Source: Candidatus Pacearchaeota archaeon
GTDB lineage: Archaea; Nanoarchaeota; Nanoarchaeia; Pacearchaeales; GW2011-AR1
DNA length: 37,466 bases
Assembly (NCBI GenBank): GCA_023228245.1
Contig: JALOBN010000025.1
Location: 1-37,466 of the forward strand
Direction: 5' to 3'
Made by a program: the position numbers and the translations under genes. Positions 27,599 to 35,093 of the stretch are shown here, piece by piece. Position 1 is the first letter of the stretch, and each line of letters starts with the position of its first letter. The notes under the pieces are model-generated. The model was not told the origin of the DNA and did no database searches. It was given only the letters and a program-made list of their open reading frames with translations.

Positions 27599-28974
27599 CC
27601 CGAATTAAACCCCAACCAGTAATTAGTACCTTTTATGATCGACGTAGATGGAAATTCGACTGTATTCCAGCCTGCAATTAGAGCTGTCTCGGTATTCAAA
27701 GCGTTCAACAAAATATCAGGCTCACCTGCGGAGTCTGAGTAGATGGCTAATTTGACACTGCATGAGTCTTCAGCTTTGATATAGATTCTCCTCACGATAC
27801 CTGTGAAGCGTGCAGTGAACTGTGAAAGATGGAACGTATCGACGTCTATGGATGAATCCGCACTCACATCCCCTGAACCTATCAATCTTCCTTCACCGGC
27901 TAATCCCACAAAACCATCTGATAATGAAAGAGAAAGGGTTAGAGTATGAGAGGGAGAATCACCGGCTTTTAACCCTTCCAGAATAGAGAGGAATATTGAT
28001 AGATTATTGATCGGAGAGTCGGAGAGTTTTAAACCCTCGGCAAGTATGGGAGAAGTTACCTTTTGTCCCGTCAAGGCTTCAGAGAGCTTCAATCCCTCGG
28101 CTAAAATATTCTGCAAATTAGCCTGGGTGATCGGCGTGTCTCCGAGTTTCAGCCCTTCGACCAAAGAGGGATTCGTTGCAAAAGTGTGAGAAAGCGCTTC
28201 GCTCAGTTTCAGCCCATCGGAAGCCAATAATTGATAAACCAGCCCGGCCAGGGCGGTGTCACCGATCTTGAATCCCTCGGAAACGAGTAATTGGTAGAGC
28301 AACCCCACGGCAGGCGAGTCACCGATCTTGAAACCCTCGGAGAGTGCTTTTTGAAAGATAGCCGTCGGAGTTGATGCGTCCCCGCCTTTTAAGCCGTCTG
28401 AGCACGAAACCCCAATTGACAATGAAGCCTTGACTGTCGGATCGCCGATTTTGAATCCGTCCGAACAGGAAACGTCATAGGTATTACTGGTAGTGTAATC
28501 AACTTCTATATAAAACTGTGAACAATATAAATTTGTATAATTTCCACCGCTCGGATAGTAGGCAATTCCTGTTATTCCGGCTAGCAAAGCATCGATGTCC
28601 GACCATTCCCATGCAGCACTATCGTCAGGATTAGTTGTCCATATTTGGGTATATATTGCCGGAGTGAGTGTAGGTGTTTGTTCATCCCCTTCTGTTCCAG
28701 ATGTAACATTAAGGTGAAAATGAGGCTTTGTTGCAGTCCCCGTTTGGGCATACCAGCAACGAGCGTATATTTTTACTGAATTAATAGTCCCAACTTCTGA
28801 TGTGTGGTTAGGGAAATTATAGTGATCTCTCTTTGTGCCCCCACCTGCACCAGGATATATTAAATCATCATCGGAGGCGACCGCTTCATCAATACAGGCA
28901 TAGTTGGGGGTAGCCCCATACTGATTCCACTGTACTGAATTATCCCCATTTGGACGTAAAATTAAGATGGTCAA
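27595..28974 (-). CDS. Repeat protein, companion of the trypsin-like protein
   Basis: 459 aa, TTG start. The N-terminal about 165 residues form a beta-rich domain; about 10 repeats of about 20 aa follow (EGFKIGDSP, EGLKLSEAL type) and the C-terminal about 100 residues form a beta domain (RIYIKAEDSCSVKLAIYSDSAGEP; NYWLGFNSG). Repeats are homologous to those of the 1046-aa protein next door, with which it shares an ATGA overlap; both probably assemble into one surface structure. Confidence 0.75.
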   Translation of the reverse strand: MTILILRPNGDNSVQWNQYGATPNYACIDEAVASDDDLIYPGAGGGTKRDHYNFPNHTSEVGTINSVKIYARCWYAQTGTATKPHFHLNVTSGTEGDEQTPTLTPAIYTQIWTTNPDDSAAWEWSDIDALLAGITGIAYYPSGGNYTNLYCSQFYIEVDYTTSNTYDVSCSDGFKIGDPTVKASLSIGVSCSDGLKGGDASTPTAIFQKALSEGFKIGDSPAVGLLYQLLVSEGFKIGDTALAGLVYQLLASDGLKLSEALSHTFATNPSLVEGLKLGDTPITQANLQNILAEGLKLSEALTGQKVTSPILAEGLKLSDSPINNLSIFLSILEGLKAGDSPSHTLTLSLSLSDGFVGLAGEGRLIGSGDVSADSSIDVDTFHLSQFTARFTGIVRRIYIKAEDSCSVKLAIYSDSAGEPDILLNALNTETALIAGWNTVEFPSTSIIKGTNYWLGFNSG

Positions 28975-29012
28975 ATTTTCAACCCCTGCAGACGGCTTAT
29001 CAAAGTCCGTCA

Positions 29013-29034
29013 GGGCCGGAGTTTCCTCCGGCCC
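29013..29034 (-). other. Hairpin with GAAA loop, no T tract
   Basis: Perfect 9-bp stem (GGGCCGGAG with CTCCGGCCC) with a GAAA tetraloop on the minus strand, just after the 217-aa gene. The lack of a T run argues against termination; it may stabilise an mRNA end. Confidence 0.5.
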
Positions 29035-29043
29035 CCCCCTCCC

Positions 29044-29697
29044 TTAGACTCCGTCATCAGCGCCGCTGATACTATAAGTAAGATTCAAAACGTCATCGTC
29101 AACCACAATCCTTTCCGCTGCAAACTGAGCGCAGCAGAACAGAACATTATTCGCCCCGCCAGTGTGGTCTCCTTTGGTGGAGACAGAGGCCAGAAACGCC
29201 CCGTAGACTGTCTTTGACGCGGAGATCGTGAACACCGCTTTATTCGCGGAGTTCGTGACGGACTGCGATGAGCTCGCAGCCTCGTTGTATTCCGGGCGCG
29301 TAGCCTCGTCGTAGGACGTGCATTCTGTGAACACCGGAACGTCGTAGGTTTCTGAGCCGTCAACTGCAGTGTCCGACTCGAAGAGTCCGCAATACCAGGG
29401 TGATGTCTGTGTGGTGCCATGCAGCATCACGTTGAGTATTCGGTCTAATCCCTCGTCCGTGATGATGTTGTGATCGAGTGACATTTTCCCGACCGAGTAC
29501 CTTGGGAGGGCTTGGTATTCCGGAGAATCGGAGCCTAAAGTCTGTCTGATCCAGGCCGCCTCCCACTGGTCATAGGGCCGTGTCTGGTCGACATAGAATC
29601 TTCCGCCAAACCGTGCTCTGAAAAACAGCTTTATTACGCTCGTGGGAAAGCATAACCTGATGAGAAATAAGAGTAGCCTCGCAATGTTTCTGTCCAT
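29044..29697 (-). CDS. Virion-associated hypothetical protein
   Basis: 217 aa. The N-terminal basic/hydrophobic segment (RLLLFLIRLCFPTSVIKLFFRARF) is followed by a domain seen in many phage head regions: ILNVMLHGTTQTSPWYCGLFES, then ECTSYDEATRPEYNEA, and KAVFTISASKTVYGAFLASVST. Function not established in the family; location fits head or decoration. Confidence 0.75.
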   Translation of the reverse strand: MDRNIARLLLFLIRLCFPTSVIKLFFRARFGGRFYVDQTRPYDQWEAAWIRQTLGSDSPEYQALPRYSVGKMSLDHNIITDEGLDRILNVMLHGTTQTSPWYCGLFESDTAVDGSETYDVPVFTECTSYDEATRPEYNEAASSSQSVTNSANKAVFTISASKTVYGAFLASVSTKGDHTGGANNVLFCCAQFAAERIVVDDDVLNLTYSISGADDGV

Positions 29698-29721
29698 GAA
29701 TTACCTCCGTTTTTTGGTAAT

Positions 29722-29744
29722 AAAAAAGGCGCCCGAAGGCGCCC
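29722..29744 (-). terminator. Intrinsic terminator
   Basis: Minus strand GGCGCC-TTCG-GGCGCC hairpin with a stable tetraloop, then six T. It lies between the 131-aa and 217-aa genes, inside the structural operon. Confidence 0.8.
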
Positions 29745-29751
29745 TGGTTCG

Positions 29752-30147
29752 CTATCTTGTTTCCGGCGGACCGGTCATCGCTGTCTCCCCGATGAGCTCA
29801 GCTTTTCCCTCCTGGACCAGTTTTAAAGCCTGATCCCCACGGAGAGTTTCAACCCGGCCATCCGTGTGCCTGATGGTGATCATTTTTCCCTTGGCCCGGA
29901 AACGCTGGACCCGAAATGCCGCTTTCTGTTTCTTGTCCGTTACATTCTTTCCCCCTGTAACGCTGTCTCCTGTATTTGTAACGGGTGTAACACCCGCCTT
30001 ATCTTCATCTTTATGTGTAACGCCCGTTACTTCCGCCAGCCCTGATTTGATCCACTTTTGGGCCACATCATCCGGAATCTCCGTGATATCTCCTTCGCTA
30101 AATTGACCATACGGAGTTGCACATTGTCTGAGAATTTTGATCTGCAT
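29752..30147 (-). CDS. Hypothetical 131-aa protein with Val-Thr repeats
   Basis: The N-terminal 40 residues (ILRQCATPYGQFSEGDITEIPDDVAQKWIKSGLAE) resemble a small domain common in phage head regions. The middle has repeated VT dipeptides (GVTHKD, GVTPVT, SVTGG, NVTDKK), all encoded with GTTAC or GTAAC on the plus strand (six in 29939-30030). C-terminal part: MITIRHTDGRVETLRGDQALKLVQEGKAELI. Role unknown. Confidence 0.68.
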   Translation of the reverse strand: MQIKILRQCATPYGQFSEGDITEIPDDVAQKWIKSGLAEVTGVTHKDEDKAGVTPVTNTGDSVTGGKNVTDKKQKAAFRVQRFRAKGKMITIRHTDGRVETLRGDQALKLVQEGKAELIGETAMTGPPETR

Positions 30148-30160
30148 ATTCCACCTTTAG

Positions 30161-30191
30161 AAAGAGCCGGGGGATTAGCCCCCGGCTCTTT
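30161..30191. terminator. Strong symmetrical hairpin terminator
   Basis: 13-bp perfect stem (AAAGAGCCGGGGG with CCCCCGGCTCTTT) and 5-nt loop between the beta-helix gene and the 131-aa gene. The T tract is formed by the stem end, so it could work on either strand. Confidence 0.75.
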
Positions 30192-30209
30192 TTCGCTTGA
30201 TTCTTTCGT

Positions 30210-30965
30210 TTACTGCTCTACTGCGTCGACGCAGGCAGTGTGAACATTCGGATTCGCGTCTGTCTCATACCAGCACGCTATGAGGTTGTAGACGTTCGAG
30301 GCATTGACAGTCAGCCCGCTTGTCAGGATGCCGCATTTGGTCAGGGTTATTTCCATGACCACCGCTCCGGTGACCGTAAGGCCGCCGATGAGCCGGTAAT
30401 TGTCGAACCGCACCCGGTCATCAGTGGATTCAGTGATGTAATCCACCAGGCCCTCGATGGTGCTCTGGTTGCCTGAAGTGGCATATAGCCGGATGGCATC
30501 CGAGGCGGACCCGGACCGGTTGACATCGATGGCATGATCAGCCGAAGTTTCGGATTCGATGTCCACGTCCCGCAGGTAGATGTTCATCCTCTTGCCCACA
30601 GAGGTATTGTTGATCTGCAGGCCGACCAGCCCATCACCATGCGACAGGTTTACCCCGAGTGTTGCGCTCCATGTCGCGGAGGCAGCTGCCGGGTCGATCT
30701 TGACCGCAAAGGCTGTCACAGCCTCAATAACCACGGTATCCGGGATGCGCGGGAGCAGGGCTACGCCGCTGGCGTCGGACCAGGTCACATCCTCAGTATA
30801 GGTGCCGGGACCGACGAGTATGAGGTCATTTGCCACAGCGGCATTCATGGCCGCCTGGATAGTGGCGTATTTCGCGCCATTGATGGTGATATCCAGCGAA
30901 TCTTCCCCTGAGGAATCAAAGTAATCACCGATGGCGGGATCGTAACGTCTGCGTGTTTTTATCAT
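30210..30965 (-). CDS. Beta-helix (pectin-lyase-like) protein, probable decoration
   Basis: 251 aa. AKYATIQAAMNAAVANDLILVGPGTYTEDVTW is the start typical of right-handed beta-helix proteins; regular short beta strands follow (LVGLQINNTSV, NIYLRDVDIES, LIGGLTVTGAVVMEI). The lyase active site is not evident. Directly after the capsid gene, so a capsid decoration role is likely (inference). Confidence 0.75.
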   Translation of the reverse strand: MIKTRRRYDPAIGDYFDSSGEDSLDITINGAKYATIQAAMNAAVANDLILVGPGTYTEDVTWSDASGVALLPRIPDTVVIEAVTAFAVKIDPAAASATWSATLGVNLSHGDGLVGLQINNTSVGKRMNIYLRDVDIESETSADHAIDVNRSGSASDAIRLYATSGNQSTIEGLVDYITESTDDRVRFDNYRLIGGLTVTGAVVMEITLTKCGILTSGLTVNASNVYNLIACWYETDANPNVHTACVDAVEQ

Positions 30966-30990
30966 TGTTTTACCTCGCTTAAATTATTTC

Positions 30991-31016
30991 AGGGAGGGGG
31001 TTTTCCCCCCTCCCTC
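30991..31016 (-). terminator. G/C hairpin after the capsid gene
   Basis: Minus strand GGGAGGGGGG-AAAA-CCCCCTCCC right after the capsid stop; only a weak A/T stretch follows, so efficiency is doubtful. It may separate high capsid expression from downstream genes. Confidence 0.55.
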
Positions 31017-31020
31017 GAAT

Positions 31021-32190
31021 TTAGGTGTTATTCTTCAGCGCTCTGAAGGCATCGGCAACCACCACGCCGCCACCGACCCTGAAGTAGGCTATGAAGCCCA
31101 CAAGTCCCGCCTCGGCGTAGAGCTCGTCGAGCCTGAGTATAGACATGCCGCTGCGGTCCAGCACCCGGTACCCGGCCTTGAAGTCGCCGAAGACTATGAC
31201 GTTCTTCAGGAGGGTATCCGCCGGGTAATTCATGTCGTCCTGGTTGGCGATGGGATGGCCGTCGAAGTTGTTCGGCGTGCCGACCTGCAGGGAAGGCTGC
31301 CAGAGATACTGTCCGTCGACGGTGGATTTCAGCAGCCTGATGGCCAGTTCTGTCTGGCTGTTCATCAGGAAAGTGCCGTTCCTGCGGTACTGTGCCGGCA
31401 GTGCATATTTCAGTTTGAGGAGATCATTGGTTTCGATCACGTCGTCCGTGATCAGGTCGATGGTGGTTATATCGGTGTCCACGGCAACGCCTTCGGGCTG
31501 CTTGAGGGTATGCCCCGTGCCTATGGTAAATCCGGTATCTTCGGTCTCCCCTTTTGCCCTCGCGAATGAGTCGGCCAGGAACGCTATCAGGTTGACGTCC
31601 GAGTCCTGCAGCTCGTCGCGGCCGATCTTGGCCAGGCCAGAGAGGTCCTCGACGTACAGGAATTCTTCGCTGGGGACCGGGGTGGATTCTGTGATGCCGG
31701 TCCCTGTCTCGAGTTTACCCCACCCCATAGTGACCTCGGTCAGACTGCGTTTGCGGATCCGGTCGCGCGTGGTGGGCCTGACGGTGGCCAGGTTGCGCAT
31801 GACGGTGATCTTACCCAGTGTGCGGGTGATCTCGGCATCGAGATCTTCAGGTACCACTATCTGCCCCGTGGTATCCTCCACAAGAGCGCGCTCTTCGGCA
31901 GTCATCATCGCGCGGCCCTGGCGGACATATTTCAGGAAGGCAGTTCTCTTCTCCACTCTCTGGTCCGGAGAAGGCGATGCCTGGGGTGCCTCAGCCATTG
32001 CATGCTTCTGCAGGCGTTCCTCCAGGCGGATGTCCTCCTCGATCTTGCCGACATCGTCGAGGATCTTGTTCGCTGAGGTTCTTTCCTCGGCCGTCATCTC
32101 GCGCTTTTCCGCGTCGGCCTTATCGCTGATGGTCCTGGCCTCGCTCACCAGAGCAAAGGCCCTTTGTTTCATCTCCATGATGTTCTTCAT
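31021..32190 (-). CDS. HK97-fold major capsid protein
   Basis: 389 aa. The N-terminal coiled-coil scaffolding (delta) region covers about residues 1-95 (SDKADAEKREMTAEERTSANKILDDVGKIEEDI), followed by the HK97 fold (TTGQIVVPEDLDAEITRTLGKITVMRNLATV; LNLIAFLADSFARAKG-like long helix; GHPIANQDDMNYPADTLLKNVIVFGDFKAGYRV). The protease upstream probably removes the delta domain. GGGAGAG lies before the ATG. Confidence 0.96.
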   Translation of the reverse strand: MKNIMEMKQRAFALVSEARTISDKADAEKREMTAEERTSANKILDDVGKIEEDIRLEERLQKHAMAEAPQASPSPDQRVEKRTAFLKYVRQGRAMMTAEERALVEDTTGQIVVPEDLDAEITRTLGKITVMRNLATVRPTTRDRIRKRSLTEVTMGWGKLETGTGITESTPVPSEEFLYVEDLSGLAKIGRDELQDSDVNLIAFLADSFARAKGETEDTGFTIGTGHTLKQPEGVAVDTDITTIDLITDDVIETNDLLKLKYALPAQYRRNGTFLMNSQTELAIRLLKSTVDGQYLWQPSLQVGTPNNFDGHPIANQDDMNYPADTLLKNVIVFGDFKAGYRVLDRSGMSILRLDELYAEAGLVGFIAYFRVGGGVVVADAFRALKNNT

Positions 32191-32212
32191 GTATCTCTCC
32201 CTTGGCTTTCGC

Positions 32213-32959
32213 CTAAATTAATTTTTCCGTTGTATCTAAAATCCGCTTGCGGACCAGACGGTCAGGAGACCCCTTTTCAAAAAGAGCATCCCGATCTTCC
32301 AGTTCAGCGGACAAAGCATTCAAATGATCCCGAACTTTGACTGAGGTCTGCGGATAAGCCGGGAAGGTCACCGGGGAAATATCCCTTAAAATAGTCTCGA
32401 TCAGCGTTCGGATGACGTCTTTCGGTTTCGAGTTGTCCCACTCATCCTTGAGTGTCTGAAACCCGAATGACATCTGGTCGATATCCTTTCTGTTAATCGA
32501 GATCATCAGGTCCCGGGCCCATTGCGTCTCCGGCGGGTCAATTTCGATCGCCAGACCTTTCTCGTCCTCCTTCAATCGGAGTGTATCGTTGGAAGTGCGG
32601 CCCAGCACGTAATTTGGGTCGTGGTTGAATAGGGCCCTGATATCATCTTTGACGATCGTATTCTTGAAGGCACCGGGGGAGATCTTCTCGCGAAAGCCCC
32701 CCAGGTCTTCGGAGAGTTTGTTGAAGACGGCCGCGTAACCCTTGATCACTGGCTTCTTACCTTCTTCCTGGTCCACCCGCAGCTCCGTAATCTGATAAGA
32801 TCTCCTCTCGAAATCTCCCGATGATTTCTTCTCATCCCATTTTGAATGACAAACGGCTAATCTCTGCTTCTCGTCGGGGAATTCTTTGAGCATCTCGTCA
32901 TCGCCCATGCAGCGGTCGATGAATTCCTTTTGAGTCTCACCTTTCTTCGGTTTGGGCAT
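32213..32959 (-). CDS. HK97 prohead protease with N-terminal extension
   Basis: 248 aa from the ATG at 32959, chosen because GGAGGTGATT sits directly upstream. Residues 1-45 form an extension (KGETQKEFIDRCMGDDEML, FPDEKQRLAVCHSKW) found in front of some phage proteases. The U35-type domain follows with H113 (FNHDPNYVLGR) and S164 (QMSFGF). Cleaves the capsid delta domain during maturation. Confidence 0.93.
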   Translation of the reverse strand: MPKPKKGETQKEFIDRCMGDDEMLKEFPDEKQRLAVCHSKWDEKKSSGDFERRSYQITELRVDQEEGKKPVIKGYAAVFNKLSEDLGGFREKISPGAFKNTIVKDDIRALFNHDPNYVLGRTSNDTLRLKEDEKGLAIEIDPPETQWARDLMISINRKDIDQMSFGFQTLKDEWDNSKPKDVIRTLIETILRDISPVTFPAYPQTSVKVRDHLNALSAELEDRDALFEKGSPDRLVRKRILDTTEKLI

Positions 32960-32973
32960 AATCACCTCCAAAT

Positions 32974-32996
32974 AAAAAACCCGCCTTTTAAGCGAG
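32974..32996 (-). terminator. Intrinsic terminator between portal and protease
   Basis: Minus strand CTCGCTT-AAA-AGGCGGG (7 bp, two G-T pairs) and six T, ending just before the protease ribosome binding site. Confidence 0.75.
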
Positions 32997-33021
32997 TCCG
33001 GGGAATTTATAACTTAAGAAA

Positions 33022-34941
33022 TTATTCGGGTACTATCTGGCATTCGCATCCCTCATGAATAGGAGGATGCCCGGCCGCGGATAATCCGGATGTGGAGAAC
33101 TTACTCTCGATTCCCACGACCTGCCCATCGATGCTTTCGCAAAAATCACAGGACTTGCTCCCCAGGCTGGCCCAGACCAATTTCGTGATGCCGGCGGCCA
33201 CAAAAACCGTCTTGGCCACAGCGTTGGCCAACCTCACTGTCTCATTCAACGCCACCTTACCTGGGCGTTTAAGCTCCCATTCGTCCAGTCTGCCCTCAAT
33301 ATCGATTAGAGGATCTGTATTTTTAAGACCTGCATCCCGGACTATCGCCTCGAGCTGGCCCTTTGACGAGTCTGAATAAATCGCTCCGAAGTTCTCGTTG
33401 TATGCCTTGACAAAATTATCCACCGAAGGTTCTTTGATATTAACCTCGTTGGCTGCGATGAATTTGATCGCATCGGCTAACGACATGAAAGCTGCGCCCA
33501 TTTTTGCTTTAATCACATGGGCAGGGAAGTCTCTGTAGAAATCCTCCAGCCAGATCTGCCACTGATCAATGGACCTCTCGGAGAAATACTTCCTGGCTGC
33601 CCTGCGCACGGCGCTTACCTCAGTTTTGACCACCTGTGCTGCGGCCGCCTCAAAGACGGATCTATAGGACTGCGCAACCCGTCTACGATGGACCGCGGCA
33701 CCTTTCTTAGCCCTGATTTCAGGGATACCCAGCGCATTCGCCCCGGAGCTCAAACCCAATCCAGCGTCCTTTAAAGGAACCATATTCAATTGGACGTAAC
33801 AATCATCCCCTCCTTCCACCGGATTTTCGTTTTCCTTCTCGCGGATATCGTTAGGTGAAATCGAACCCATATTAAACCGCGCTTGATAATAAGCGGATCG
33901 CGCCGCCGAGTCGCCCCGTAAAAGCCCGTCGACTATGAACTCGTTAAAATACCCACTATCCAGCCCAAAGAGTTTAAAATTAGTTTCCTGCTCGCAGTTC
34001 ACGTACCAGGGATTCATCGTGTAGACGACGAACTCAATCCCTTGATGCTCGATATTATTGTTGGTCGACCTCAGTAAGTGTCCGATCATATGTAACGGGA
34101 CGCGGAACATCCTCGCAATATCCTCAATCTGGAATTGCCTGGATTCAATAAACTGTGAATCGTTGGGAGGGATACCCACCTTCTGGTAATGCATCCCCTC
34201 CTCAAGTAACATTAACCTATTGGCCGAACCCAGGCCAGCGTATTTATCGTTCAAGCGGGAATACAATCTGTCCGATGCCGGCCCTGTCATATGACTCGGA
34301 TGCTCGACTACCCCCCCGACATTGGCGCCCTGGGAGAAATACGTCGCCCCGAATTTCTCAGTGGCGATCGCCAGCCCGATGGGTTCCCGGGCCTGCTGGA
34401 TGACAGAAAGCCCGGAATCCCCGTCTGTGATCAATCCTGACAAACGCCAGACCTGATATGGGGGCAGATTCTGAGGGCTGCCATCCGGCAAAGTTACCCG
34501 ATAAAATAATTCTTTCTCTTGTGTGCGTAACGGAGTAACCCGCCAGGCTGGTAACGGCCACAGCGCTGTCGGCAATCCCCTGTTGTCAAACTCGATTTCG
34601 GCGTAAGCGTTACCGTACAACAGCGCTTGAGCCATGGCCGTCGATCTGAATGTGAAAGAATTCTGCTCCGGGTTCGGCCGGTCATGCAGTACCTTATATA
34701 GCCTGTGGTCTGTCGCCGGCTCTTTGCCCCTCTTTAACCTCCGAAAGGTTTTCCAGGGGACATACGCGAAGGTGCTCGCTAAGACGTTCACACAAGCAAA
34801 GACAGCAGAGACACGCATAGCAGTATTGACCGTTACAGACACTCCCGCGTTAGACTTATTGCCGAATAAACCTAACCAGTAACGCGGGTCAGTAGCTTTG
34901 AATTCCGATCGCTTCTCTATGGAGCTTTTTATAAATCCCAT
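33022..34941 (-). CDS. Portal protein fused to a MuF-type C-terminal domain
   Basis: 639 aa, longer than HK97-type portals of about 400 aa. Residues about 1-400 are the portal (MRVSAVFACVNVLASTFAYVPW; LYGNAYAEIEFDNRGLP; IEDIARMFRVPLHMIGHL). From about 410 comes a helical minor-head-protein region (RRVAQSYRSVFEAAAAQVVK) ending in CDFCESIDGQVVGIESKF...HPPIHEGCECQIVPE, the zinc-binding tail of MuF/SPP1 gp7 proteins. One chain thus joins the portal to the ejected minor head protein. Confidence 0.92.
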   Translation of the reverse strand: MGFIKSSIEKRSEFKATDPRYWLGLFGNKSNAGVSVTVNTAMRVSAVFACVNVLASTFAYVPWKTFRRLKRGKEPATDHRLYKVLHDRPNPEQNSFTFRSTAMAQALLYGNAYAEIEFDNRGLPTALWPLPAWRVTPLRTQEKELFYRVTLPDGSPQNLPPYQVWRLSGLITDGDSGLSVIQQAREPIGLAIATEKFGATYFSQGANVGGVVEHPSHMTGPASDRLYSRLNDKYAGLGSANRLMLLEEGMHYQKVGIPPNDSQFIESRQFQIEDIARMFRVPLHMIGHLLRSTNNNIEHQGIEFVVYTMNPWYVNCEQETNFKLFGLDSGYFNEFIVDGLLRGDSAARSAYYQARFNMGSISPNDIREKENENPVEGGDDCYVQLNMVPLKDAGLGLSSGANALGIPEIRAKKGAAVHRRRVAQSYRSVFEAAAAQVVKTEVSAVRRAARKYFSERSIDQWQIWLEDFYRDFPAHVIKAKMGAAFMSLADAIKFIAANEVNIKEPSVDNFVKAYNENFGAIYSDSSKGQLEAIVRDAGLKNTDPLIDIEGRLDEWELKRPGKVALNETVRLANAVAKTVFVAAGITKLVWASLGSKSCDFCESIDGQVVGIESKFSTSGLSAAGHPPIHEGCECQIVPE

Positions 34942-34943
34942 AT

Positions 34944-35093
34944 CTAACCTTCAATAAATAATCCCCAACCGATGAGCGCCAGGCCGGCCAGGATCACCGA
35001 AACTGGGATATAGATTAGCCATACCCCAACCAGGATTCCGATCACCCCCAGCAAAATAAACACGTCTGATCGATCGAATTTATGTTTCTTCAT
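34944..35093 (-). CDS. Two-TM membrane protein (49 aa)
   Basis: 49-aa frame with TAATG overlap on the TerL stop. Two hydrophobic stretches (FILLGVIGILVGVWLIYI and VSVILAGLALIGWGLFI) with a short Pro turn between. Similar tiny membrane proteins lie between TerL and portal in several HK97-type phages. Function unknown. Confidence 0.78.
   Translation of the reverse strand: MKKHKFDRSDVFILLGVIGILVGVWLIYIPVSVILAGLALIGWGLFIEG

Noticed and set aside
31232..32221. Long plus-strand frame (329 codons) opposite the capsid gene
   Set aside because: Antisense of a clear HK97 capsid gene, Ser/Arg-rich low-quality protein with no start signal.
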